Positions 26,512 to 33,961 of a DNA stretch of 42,629 nucleotides are shown piece by piece; position 1 is the first letter of the stretch; each line of letters opens with the position of its first letter. This DNA is from an uncultured Campylobacter sp. (GTDB lineage Bacteria; Campylobacterota; Campylobacteria; Campylobacterales; Campylobacteraceae): positions 1-42,629 of the forward strand of contig NZ_CALIMY010000132.1 in NCBI RefSeq assembly GCF_938045205.1. Direction: 5' to 3'. A model generated the notes under the pieces. It worked only from the letters and a program-made list of their open reading frames with translations. It made no database searches and was not told the origin of the DNA. Made by a program: the position numbers and the translations under genes.

Positions 26512-27438
26512 CTACAAATTTTCTCCGAAAATGTCGATCGTCTTTTTCATCGTCTCGTACCAATCTAGCGGCAGCTGATCGATCTCTATAACCTTTGCGC
26601 CCGTTTGAGCGGCGATGGTTTGCGCTGCCTTTTTGGAAAACTGCGGTGCGACGAAAATCACCTTGATCTTTTCCTCTTTGGCTTCCTCGATTAGCTCGGC
26701 TAAATCCGCAGGCTTAGGCTCTTTGCCCTCCACTTCGACTGCGATCTGCTCTAAATCGTATCGATGCGCGAAATAGCCCCAAGACGGATGATAAACCATA
26801 AATTTCTTTCCCTTGACGCCCGCTAATTTCTGCTTTGCGTAAGCGTCTAGCTCGTCAAGCTTTTTAGCAAATTTATCGAAATTTGCTTCATAAATTTTAG
26901 CATCCTTTGGATACTGTTTGGTTAACGCGTCTTTAATATTTTTAGCTTGAATTTTTACAAGCTGCGGATCGAGCCAGATATGTGGGTCTAAACCGCCGTG
27001 ATGATGATGGTGCTCGTGCGCCTCGTGGTCTTTGTCACCATGCTCATGGTGCGCATCATGATCGTGATCATCGTGATGTGCGCTATGATCATGTTCGTCG
27101 TGATGGTGATGTTCTGCCATAGCCATTTTAGTGATGCCATCTTCGGTGCGGATTATCTTCATCTTCGGATACGATGCGGCAAGCTTTGGTAGCCAGACTT
27201 CATCAAATTCTATACCGACTGCAAAATACAGATCGCTATTTTCTAGCATTTTCATCTCCGAAGGCTTAGGCTCGTATGTGTGCGGATCAGCGCCTTTGCC
27301 TACCATTGTATTTACCTGCAGGGTATCACCTGCGATCTGTTCAACAAAATACTTCGTAGGAAGTATAGTCGTGGTGACCGTAGGTTTGGCGAATGCTACG
27401 CAACTAGCTGCTAAAAGCGTGAAAATAAGCTTTTTCAT
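26512..27438 (-). CDS. znuA: Zinc ABC transporter substrate-binding protein, ZnuA-like
   Basis: Periplasmic metal-binding protein of the cluster A-I group. A signal peptide (1-17) is followed by the binding lobes, with metal ligands His53 (DPHTYEP), His153 (DPHIWLD) and a His near 217 (YHPSWGYF). The His/Asp-rich loop at 110-147 is the hallmark of zinc-specific members. I chose the ATG at 27438 (MKKLIFTLLA), not the one 5 codons upstream, because AAAGGA lies just before it and it begins a proper signal peptide. 308 residues. No permease (ZnuB) or ATPase (ZnuC) gene is adjacent; the next gene is the NicO fusion. Confidence 0.92.
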   Translation of the reverse strand: MKKLIFTLLAASCVAFAKPTVTTTILPTKYFVEQIAGDTLQVNTMVGKGADPHTYEPKPSEMKMLENSDLYFAVGIEFDEVWLPKLAASYPKMKIIRTEDGITKMAMAEHHHHDEHDHSAHHDDHDHDAHHEHGDKDHEAHEHHHHHGGLDPHIWLDPQLVKIQAKNIKDALTKQYPKDAKIYEANFDKFAKKLDELDAYAKQKLAGVKGKKFMVYHPSWGYFAHRYDLEQIAVEVEGKEPKPADLAELIEEAKEEKIKVIFVAPQFSKKAAQTIAAQTGAKVIEIDQLPLDWYETMKKTIDIFGENL

Positions 27439-27477
27439 AAAATTCCTTTCCAAAAAAATTGCGGAAGTATATCAAAA

Positions 27478-27495
27478 GCAACTTAGTTGCAACTT
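27478..27495. promoter_or_regulatory. Palindromic operator between znuA and the Fur-like gene
   Basis: GCAACT-T-AGTTGC (27478-27490) is a perfect inverted repeat, and AGTTGCAACT (27485-27494) is a second, overlapping one. The site lies in the 113-base gap between the divergent znuA and Fur-family genes, the expected place for a zinc-responsive operator controlling both. Regulator and metal are inferred. Confidence 0.55.
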
Positions 27496-27551
27496 AATAT
27501 AAATTTATCTAAATTTCGCTATCATCGCTTAAATTTTAAAAAAGGCGTAAA

Positions 27552-27905
27552 ATGGATCCCAAAGATTTTTTAACGAGTCACGATATCGCTCCTACGGCGC
27601 TTAGAGTGCAGATCGTGCAGATCCTAAGCGAGAAAAAATGCCCGGTAAGCTACGATGAACTAGTAGAACTAACAGGTGCGAATAAAACCACTATATATCG
27701 CAATATAGCGCTTTTGGAAGAGAAAAATTTGATAATTACCAGCGAAAATAATCATAAAAGCTTTTATGAGCTTACCGACGGCGCCAAAGCGTATTTTGTC
27801 TGCGAAAGCTGCCATAAAATGGAGGAGATTTCGATGCCAGCTTTGCCACAAAAAAATGTCAAAAGCGTGCTCGTGCGAGGATTGTGCGAGAAGTGCGGCG
27901 GCTGA
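27552..27905 (+). CDS. Short Fur-family transcriptional regulator (possible Zur)
   Basis: 117 residues, shorter than the usual 140-150. A winged-helix domain is clear (APTALRVQIVQIL, then GANKTTIYRNIALLEEKNLI, about 13-62). Two CxxC pairs, Cys84/Cys87 (VCESC) and Cys112/Cys115 (LCEKC), match the structural zinc site of Fur proteins. The His-rich motif that usually precedes the first CxxC (HxHxH) is absent; the residues there are GAKAYFV. Divergence from znuA and the palindrome between them suggest a zinc-uptake regulator, but Fur, PerR or other specificity cannot be excluded from sequence. Confidence 0.8.
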   Translation: MDPKDFLTSHDIAPTALRVQIVQILSEKKCPVSYDELVELTGANKTTIYRNIALLEEKNLIITSENNHKSFYELTDGAKAYFVCESCHKMEEISMPALPQKNVKSVLVRGLCEKCGG

Positions 27906-28000
27906 GGCGGGAAATTTAATAAAAAGCGCTCAAGGAAAATTGGCTAAAACGCTAGGGTAAAATTTAACCGATTTTTAACGGATTTTTATAAAACAAACGA

Positions 28001-28006
28001 TATAAT
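28001..28006 (+). promoter_or_regulatory. -10 element for the gene at 28040
   Basis: TATAAT in a T/A-rich context, 33 bases before the GTG start and upstream of an AAAAGGG ribosome site. Confidence 0.5.
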
Positions 28007-28039
28007 CCGAGCGTTTCATATTTTAAAAGGGAAAATTTA

Positions 28040-28480
28040 GTGAATAAAAACGATACGATAAAAGCAATAGAGAAGTTTGTAAGTTCTCAAGAAATGACGA
28101 TGTTTCGCCTGAAAAAGGGTATCTACGGCGATGCGATGAAAAACCTGGATCAGGTTTTTACGCCGTATAAGGAGTTTGCCGAGTTTTTCAAAAATCCCGC
28201 AAATAGACTGCAGGAGCTGTTAGGCAACATCGCGTACGAATCGATTTTAAACTACACTGAAGCAGGGCTATCGCACTGCGAGAAGATCCACTCGATCTAT
28301 TTTGTGGAATCCAAAGGATTTTTCAAAAGCGGGCTAAAGTATATCGAGCCTGATGCGACCGCGAGAGAAAGAGCCAAGAGCTATTACGACAAATTGCTGG
28401 AAAATAATGAGAAGCTTAACGAATATATCGATATCGGCTTGCAAAGGCTACATGGCTTAGAAGCGAAGGTTTTCGAGTAG
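28040..28480 (+). CDS. Small protein of unknown function
   Basis: 146 residues starting with GTG, supported by AAAAGGG 8 bases upstream and a TATAAT box at 28001. The protein is mostly charged and looks alpha-helical (KEFAEFFKNPANRLQELL, ATARERAKSYYDKLLENNEKLNEYIDIGLQRL), with no signal peptide or membrane segment. I do not recognise a family. It stands alone after the Fur-like gene, separated by about 130 bases, so no functional link can be claimed. Good codon structure and expression signals make it a likely real gene. Confidence 0.72.
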   Translation: MNKNDTIKAIEKFVSSQEMTMFRLKKGIYGDAMKNLDQVFTPYKEFAEFFKNPANRLQELLGNIAYESILNYTEAGLSHCEKIHSIYFVESKGFFKSGLKYIEPDATARERAKSYYDKLLENNEKLNEYIDIGLQRLHGLEAKVFE

Positions 28481-29342
28481 GCCAGGTTAGTTTTGGGATT
28501 TGATTTGCGTGGCGAAATTCTATCGCAAATTCTTGGCGCTTAAAATCCTATGATTAAATTTCATACCTTTTACAGATCCACTTATATTATTTAATTCCCC
28601 GTTAGCGCCGCTTTTAATTGCGCATATAGCAAACAAGGTAACTTTAGAAATTCCGTGCCGGTAGGCATTATCCGATACGATCAAAGAAATAATCTAAATT
28701 TTTAAAGCTCAACGAAGCGGGTTAAAATAAGCAAGCTTAGCTAAATTCTTTGAAGAGATTAAAGTAGGCTCTAGCATAAACTAGCGCTTGTTTGAAGTCT
28801 GCGAATTTGAAATTTCGCGGTTAGCGCGAACGGGAATTTAAAATTCTAGCGCTACTTCAGATTCCTTTGAAATGCGGATTTTTAAAAGTATGTATTGCGC
28901 CTGCAATAAGCAAAGCGTAAGATTTGAAATTTACTAGAAAATGCTCGCTGCAAAGTAAAATTTAAAAGCCAGGCTGCAGGCGACGCAGCATAAATTTTTA
29001 ATTTACTCTGTAGCGCAAAACGAATTCAGCAAGAGATATTTTTGGAAGCGGAAAGGGCTATAGAGAGCCGTAACGAATTATATTTGATTGCGCTAATACC
29101 GCATTGTTGGTATATGCAGTTATGTAGCCGATACGTAAAAATTATTTAGAGGTGTCAAGGTGGGAGCGTGCGGTATAAATTTTAACTTGTTTTGGCGCGC
29201 TGTTTTAATATCTCTATCGCGCGCGGCAAATTTAAGCGGCTAAACTTATTGAGATTAGAAAATTCTAAACACGGATTAAAGCTTAGCGGCGAAATTAGCC
29301 TTGCTAGCACTCTGCTGCATCTTAATTTCGCCGCAAGCAACT
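28481..29342. other. Gene-free stretch
   Basis: 862 bases with no gene I can support. An open frame running from 29192 into the next gene on the + strand is antisense to the DUF465 gene and shows no family resemblance. The sequence has scattered small inverted repeats such as CTGCAGGCGACGCAG near 28974, and many AAATTT words, but no tRNA, known RNA or mobile element that I can see. Confidence 0.5.
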
Positions 29343-29573
29343 TTATTTATCTGCCTTTTCGGCTTTATATTGCGCTAGCAGGGTGCCTAGCTCATCTTTT
29401 ATGCGAAGCTTTTCCTTCTTCATCGCATCGATCTCCAGATCGCTCATATGCACTCTGCCGGCTTGTGCGTCGGCGATCTTGTGATCCAGCTCGTCGTGTT
29501 TCTCGAAAAGCGAATCAAATCGTGCGTTTTTGCCTTTTAACTCAGTGATTAAATCTCTGTATTCATGAAACAT
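29343..29573 (-). CDS. DUF465 / YdcH-family small protein
   Basis: 76 residues, highly charged and helical, with FHEYRDLITELKGKNARFDSLFEKHDELDHKI followed by DAMKKEKLRIKDELGTLL (both read in segments), the YdcH/DUF465 pattern. Its function is not known. AAAGGAG precedes the ATG. A DUF465 gene also sits beside rpmB and rpe in C. jejuni; here argJ and the K+ channel gene lie between them. Confidence 0.85.
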   Translation of the reverse strand: MFHEYRDLITELKGKNARFDSLFEKHDELDHKIADAQAGRVHMSDLEIDAMKKEKLRIKDELGTLLAQYKAEKADK

Positions 29574-29741
29574 GCTTTACTCCTTTGAAAAATTTATTTA
29601 AGTATATCAATAAAGCGCTTAAAACCTAATTTCAGCTATCAAATTTAGACTGAATTTCACGCATGAGATTCCAAATTTTAAAAGGTAAAATTTTAGTATT
29701 TAAAAATTTAAAACAGGCAAATTTAAATGATAAAATTTTAG

Positions 29742-29763
29742 GGCAGAGCTTTAAAGCCCTGCC
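29742..29763 (-). terminator. Terminator after argJ
   Basis: On the - strand GGCAGGGCTTT pairs with AAAGCTCTGCC (11 positions, one G-T pair), about 57 bases after the argJ stop, followed by TAAAATTTTAT. It also lies upstream of the DUF465 gene and probably separates the two units. Confidence 0.55.
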
Positions 29764-29819
29764 GCTATTCGCTATTTTCGAGACGAGATTTTTATTATGA
29801 AAGAGTAAGCTGTGAATCT

Positions 29820-31013
29820 TTATGATCTATAATCGGCGTTGATTTTTACGTAGTCGTAGCTAAGATCGCAGCCGTATGCACTAAACTCGCCATCCCCGAG
29901 CCCTAAATCGCACCAGATCGTAAAGCTTTTTTGCTGCATTACGGCGTGGGCCGTGGCCTCGCGAGCGGCGTCCAGTTCGCGATTTTGCGCGTCATAAAGT
30001 AGCACGTCATCGTATTTAATACGCAGCTTTTCTTCGTCGCATTCGATACCGCAGGCGCCTATGGTGGAGGCTATGCGACCCCAATTCGGGTCTTCGCCGA
30101 AGATCGCCGTTTTAACAAGTGGCGAATTGCTAAGCGCCTTTGCCGCCGTGCGGGCATCCCCAGCATTTGCGGCACCGCTTACTCTAAATCGCACCAGCTT
30201 GTTTGCGCCTTCGCCGTCTTTTACCAGCATTAGCGCAAGCTCGCGCGTCAGGGCGTTTAGCGCGGATGAGAAGGCATTCTTGTCGTAAGCACATTTGGCG
30301 CTACTGCATAGCATAATCGTATCGTTGGTGGAGGTGTCGCCGTCGACGCTTACGGTGTTGAAACTCTGCTCCGCCGACTTTTTTAGCAGCTCGTCCATAT
30401 CCGCGCGCGGTATTTTTGCGTCGGTCAGGACGAAACAGAGCATGGTTGCAAGCGCAGGATTGATCATGCCTGCGCCCTTGCAAACGGCTGTGATGCGAAA
30501 TTTCTCGCCGTTTTCTAAAGAAATTTCATATGCAAGCTCTTTTTTTATCGTATCTGTCGTCATAATGGCGGTGGCTAGAGCGTTCGAGTTTCGTGCCGAA
30601 AGGTCAAAATTTTGCGCGGCGGCGATAATTTTTTCCTTTTTAAGGCGGTATCCGATGACGCCGGTGGAGCTCATGACGGGGTTTATCAGAGCGATTTTTT
30701 TGCCAAGCTCGCTAAAAATTTCATCGATGTCCGCGATGCCTTGCTCCCCAGTCATAGAGTTTGCGTTTTTAGAATTTACGAGGATAAAATTTGTTTTAAG
30801 CTCCCCGCCCGCGCGCTCCTGCGCCCTTTTGAAATGCCTAATCGGCGCGGCTTGAAATTTATTGCTCGTAAAGATCGCGCTTACGGCAAAGGGCTCGTCC
30901 GCACGGATAAATCCTAGATCGTTGCCCTGTTTTTTAAAGCCCGAATTCACGCCGTCAAAATAAAAGCCCTCGACATTCTGCAAGCCGCCCTCGAGCTTAG
31001 CGATTTTAAACAT
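29820..31013 (-). CDS. argJ: Glutamate N-acetyltransferase / ornithine acetyltransferase
   Basis: Transfers the acetyl group from N-acetylornithine to glutamate in arginine synthesis; some members also use acetyl-CoA. The precursor cuts itself at an Ala-Thr bond: here INPALATMLCF, with Thr190 as the expected nucleophile. Other marks are VNSKNANSMTGEQG, VMSSTGVIGYRL, SVDGDTSTNDT and GEDPNWGRI. 397 residues is normal. AGGAG lies 7 bases before the ATG. Its start overlaps the stop of the upstream K+ channel gene by 8 bases. Confidence 0.95.
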   Translation of the reverse strand: MFKIAKLEGGLQNVEGFYFDGVNSGFKKQGNDLGFIRADEPFAVSAIFTSNKFQAAPIRHFKRAQERAGGELKTNFILVNSKNANSMTGEQGIADIDEIFSELGKKIALINPVMSSTGVIGYRLKKEKIIAAAQNFDLSARNSNALATAIMTTDTIKKELAYEISLENGEKFRITAVCKGAGMINPALATMLCFVLTDAKIPRADMDELLKKSAEQSFNTVSVDGDTSTNDTIMLCSSAKCAYDKNAFSSALNALTRELALMLVKDGEGANKLVRFRVSGAANAGDARTAAKALSNSPLVKTAIFGEDPNWGRIASTIGACGIECDEEKLRIKYDDVLLYDAQNRELDAAREATAHAVMQQKSFTIWCDLGLGDGEFSAYGCDLSYDYVKINADYRS

Positions 31014-32136
31014 ATCTCATCTCCTGTGGCTTGTATTTGCTGCGGATGAGCTTTTTGGTGTTGCGGATACCCTCTGCCGTGCCGATGACTAAAAATTTCA
31101 CCCCAGTACCGATGAGGTAGTCGCCATCCGGCATAGGAATGAAGCGGCTGTTGGGCTCTTTGATTCCCACGACGTCGGCGTTTGTAAAATCACGCAAGCG
31201 AGTTTCTTTTAGGCGCTTGAAGCGGATCCACGAAAAATCGGGCACCGTGATCTCCTCGATATCGATGAGTGAGTCTTTTTTATACAAAAATCGCTCCAAA
31301 ATGTTTTCCATATCAGGGCGCACGCTGATCGCAGAGAGTCTTTGTGCGGCGAGTTTGGATGGTGAGACGATAGAATTTGCGCCGAGTTTTTTTAGCCTCT
31401 CGGTGTCGCTGTCATCATCGCTATTTGCCATGATGAAGTAGGGAGTGATGCGACCAAGCTCCTTTTCGTATAGGCGCACCAGCGAGATTATCGCGATATT
31501 ATCGGCTAAATTTGGAGCCAAGGTGATGACGCATTTGGCCGATGAGAGGTGGGCTTTTAGCATCGTGGTTTCCACGTGCGGCTCGCCTACGATGAAGTAG
31601 GGGTAGCGGTTTTCCTCGGCGATTTTGGCTAGAGCGGGATCGGGGTCGATCACCACGAAGGGTAGGTGGTTTTCGCGAAACTGCTTGGCAAGCTCGGCGC
31701 AGTAGATGTTGTTGTAACAGATAATGTAGTGGTTTTTGAGCCTTGCGATGTTATTGATCATTCGTTGCTCCCTAAGTAAATTTTGAAGTTTGCCGTTTTT
31801 TATGACCTCGACGACGACGCCCAGGCAAAACGAAAAGGTTCCAAAGCCCATGAGGATGAATAAGACGGTAAAAATTCTACCTGCGGGCGATATCGGCGCT
31901 ACTTCGGTAAAGCCTACCGTCGTGAAGGTCATACCCGCCTGATAAAAGGCATCCACGAGCGAAAAGCCCGCTATAAAGACATAGCCTAATGTGCCGATTA
32001 GCATCATCAGCACGATGGTTATCAGTGGTAAGCGAAAAGGTCGTAGCTGGTCGTAAATTTCTGTGTAGAGGTTGATGTCCGGCTTAGTCGAGCCGGACCA
32101 GTCGAGGAATCGCTTGATCTTGTCCAAAACAGACAT
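31006..32136 (-). CDS. Two-TM potassium channel with TrkA-N/RCK-like domain
   Basis: Predicted inner-membrane K+ channel. Transmembrane segments lie at about 36-57 and 87-111, with a pore loop and selectivity filter TTVGFTE (72-78), close to the TVGYGD type. A cytoplasmic RCK/TrkA-N domain follows from about 134 (HYIIC) and a TrkA-C-like end (FTNADVVGIKEPNSRFIPMPDGDYLIGTG). In this copy the usual GxGxxG nucleotide loop reads YNNIYC, so NAD binding there is doubtful. AAAGAGG precedes the ATG. It lies between rpmB and argJ on the same strand, and the coupling with argJ may be only transcriptional convenience. Confidence 0.85.
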   Translation of the reverse strand: MSVLDKIKRFLDWSGSTKPDINLYTEIYDQLRPFRLPLITIVLMMLIGTLGYVFIAGFSLVDAFYQAGMTFTTVGFTEVAPISPAGRIFTVLFILMGFGTFSFCLGVVVEVIKNGKLQNLLREQRMINNIARLKNHYIICYNNIYCAELAKQFRENHLPFVVIDPDPALAKIAEENRYPYFIVGEPHVETTMLKAHLSSAKCVITLAPNLADNIAIISLVRLYEKELGRITPYFIMANSDDDSDTERLKKLGANSIVSPSKLAAQRLSAISVRPDMENILERFLYKKDSLIDIEEITVPDFSWIRFKRLKETRLRDFTNADVVGIKEPNSRFIPMPDGDYLIGTGVKFLVIGTAEGIRNTKKLIRSKYKPQEMRYV

Positions 32137-32154
32137 AAATTCCTCTTTAAGAGG

Positions 32155-32346
32155 TTATTTTGATTGTTTTTTCATAGTTCGTAGAGTTGAGGCGGCGACT
32201 TTGATTCGTCTGGTTGAGCCGTCTTCTAGCTGAACGCGGACGGTGCGTAGATTGACCTGGAATTTCTTTTTGGTCCTGTTATTTGCGTGGCTGACATTGT
32301 TTCCTACCATCGCACCTTTGCCGGTGATTGCGCATCTTCTTGCCAT
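32155..32346 (-). CDS. rpmB: 50S ribosomal protein L28
   Basis: 63 residues starting MARRCAITGKGAMVGNNVSH, the L28 signature, with NRTKKKFQVNLRTVRV and STLRTMKK at the end. It has its own -10 box about 32 bases upstream. The K+ channel gene follows 18 bases after its stop. In C. jejuni rpmB is also next to rpe and dnaQ. Confidence 0.97.
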   Translation of the reverse strand: MARRCAITGKGAMVGNNVSHANNRTKKKFQVNLRTVRVQLEDGSTRRIKVAASTLRTMKKQSK

Positions 32347-32377
32347 AATAAATCCTTGATGATTAAAATAAATGGCG

Positions 32378-32383
32378 ATTATA
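32378..32383 (-). promoter_or_regulatory. -10 element for rpmB
   Basis: TATAAT on the - strand (ATTATA on the + strand), preceded on that strand by TTTTTTCGC, the T-rich upstream pattern common in Campylobacter promoters. Confidence 0.6.
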
Positions 32384-32491
32384 GCGAAAAAATTTCAAAT
32401 TATGCTTAAAATCCGCCGCGGTTTAAATTTAGCGAAATTTATGACAAAACTAAGTAAAATTTCGCATCTTAAAATTTTATAAGGAATCTTA

Positions 32492-33133
32492 ATGTATGTA
32501 GCACCCAGCATTTTATCGGCGGATTTCGGAAGGCTTGCGGAGGAAATTCGCGCAGTCTGCGAGGCGGGCGCCGATCTCATTCACGTGGATGTGATGGACG
32601 GGCATTTCGTACCCAATCTTACGATCGGACCGCTTGTAGCGAGCGCCGCGGCAAAGGCGAGCAGCAAGCCTTTAGACATCCATCTGATGGTCAAAAACGT
32701 GCCGTTTTTCGTCGATCTTTTTTTGCCGCTAAGGCCGAAATTTCTTAGCTTCCATATCGAGGAGGAGACCCATCCGCTGCGCCTCATAGATCATATCCGC
32801 CATAGCGGCGTCTCGCCTGCGGTTGTGCTGAATCCGCACACTCCGCTTAGCGCGCTGGAGTTTATTTTGGGCGAAGTGGATATGGTGCTTTTGATGAGCG
32901 TTAATCCTGGCTTTGGCGGGCAGAAATTTATCCCCTCGGCGCTTGAGAAAATTAAGCAGCTGCGCGAGCTGATCGATCGTAAAGGCGCAAAATGCCTCAT
33001 CGAGGTCGATGGCGGCGTAAACGGGCTGAATATCGCAGATATCGACGAAGCGGGCGCCGACGTCGTGGTAGCGGGCAATTACATATTTTCTTCAAACGAC
33101 TACGCGGAGGCGATCCGTGCGCTTAAAATTTAG
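32492..33133 (+). CDS. rpe: Ribulose-phosphate 3-epimerase
   Basis: Interconverts ribulose 5-phosphate and xylulose 5-phosphate in the pentose phosphate pathway. Metal-binding residues are in place: His31 and Asp33 (IHVDVMDGHFVPN), His64 (IHLMV) and Asp173 (IEVDGGVN). MSVNPGFGGQKF is also diagnostic. 213 residues is normal. AAGGA precedes the ATG. dnaQ follows 21 bases later on the same strand, as in C. jejuni. Confidence 0.97.
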   Translation: MYVAPSILSADFGRLAEEIRAVCEAGADLIHVDVMDGHFVPNLTIGPLVASAAAKASSKPLDIHLMVKNVPFFVDLFLPLRPKFLSFHIEEETHPLRLIDHIRHSGVSPAVVLNPHTPLSALEFILGEVDMVLLMSVNPGFGGQKFIPSALEKIKQLRELIDRKGAKCLIEVDGGVNGLNIADIDEAGADVVVAGNYIFSSNDYAEAIRALKI

Positions 33134-33154
33134 GCGCGGCACAGGGGTAAAATT

Positions 33155-33961
33155 TTGACGCGTCAGATCGAAAATTTAATAAATTTACTGGCTCAAAAGA
33201 GCATAAATTATTACGATTTTATCTCAAAAGCAAGCGATATTGCCGAGATTACCGAGCTTTTTGAGCCCAAAGACCTTTCGATGTGGCGTGCGCTGGGCAT
33301 AGAGATAATAAAACTCGACAACGGCAAAATCACGCTCAAAACCCGTGAGACGGATATTTCGGATGAAATTTTTTGCTTCGTGGACATCGAAACAAACGGC
33401 GGGCTCTCAAACGGCCAGATCATCGAAATCGGCGCGATAAAAACGCGCGGCATGCAGGAGTTGGATCGCTTCGAGAGCTTCGTTTACGCGCCCGTCGTGC
33501 CCGAAAATATCACGGAGCTTACGGGGATTTGCGCGGACGATCTTGTGGGTGCGCCGCCGCTAGCTAGCGTGCTGGAGCGGTTTAGGCTGTTTTTAGGCGA
33601 TAGCGTTTTTGTGGCGCACAACGTCAAATTTGACTACGGCTTCATCGACGCGAGCCTGCAAAAATGCGGCTTTGGAATGCTTTTAAATCGCAGGCTCTGC
33701 ACCGTCGAGCTCGCGCGCCGCACGATCAAGGCGCAAAGATACGGGCTCGGCTCGCTAAAAGAGCTTTTAGGCGTGCAAAACGTCCACCACCGCGCATTTA
33801 GCGATGCCGTTTCCTGCTTTGAAATTTTCAAATTCGCGCTCTCGCGGCTGCCGTGGAGCGTGCAAAGCACCGAGGATCTGATACTTTTTAGCAAAACTGC
33901 AAAGAGCCTGGCGCTGCCTAAGCCGCAGATTTCGGGGCAGGACGAGGGCGAAATTTTATAA
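33155..33961 (+). CDS. dnaQ: DNA polymerase III epsilon-type 3'-5' exonuclease
   Basis: DEDDh exonuclease, proofreading type. An N-terminal region of about 70 residues precedes the exonuclease core: Asp77 and Glu79 (FVDIETNG), Asp160 (HNVKFDYGF), and His212 and Asp217 (HHRAFSDA). 268 residues is longer than E. coli epsilon because of the N-terminal extension, which seems usual in Campylobacter. The start is TTG with AGGGG about 8 bases upstream. It forms a two-gene unit with rpe. Confidence 0.9.
   Translation: MTRQIENLINLLAQKSINYYDFISKASDIAEITELFEPKDLSMWRALGIEIIKLDNGKITLKTRETDISDEIFCFVDIETNGGLSNGQIIEIGAIKTRGMQELDRFESFVYAPVVPENITELTGICADDLVGAPPLASVLERFRLFLGDSVFVAHNVKFDYGFIDASLQKCGFGMLLNRRLCTVELARRTIKAQRYGLGSLKELLGVQNVHHRAFSDAVSCFEIFKFALSRLPWSVQSTEDLILFSKTAKSLALPKPQISGQDEGEIL

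Noticed and set aside
27766..27960. 64-codon frame overlapping the Fur-like gene end
   Set aside because: Out of frame with the conserved CxxC-containing protein and without its own start signal.
29192..29548. 118-codon + strand frame overlapping the DUF465 gene
   Set aside because: The - strand gene is a recognisable family with a good ribosome site; the + frame has none.
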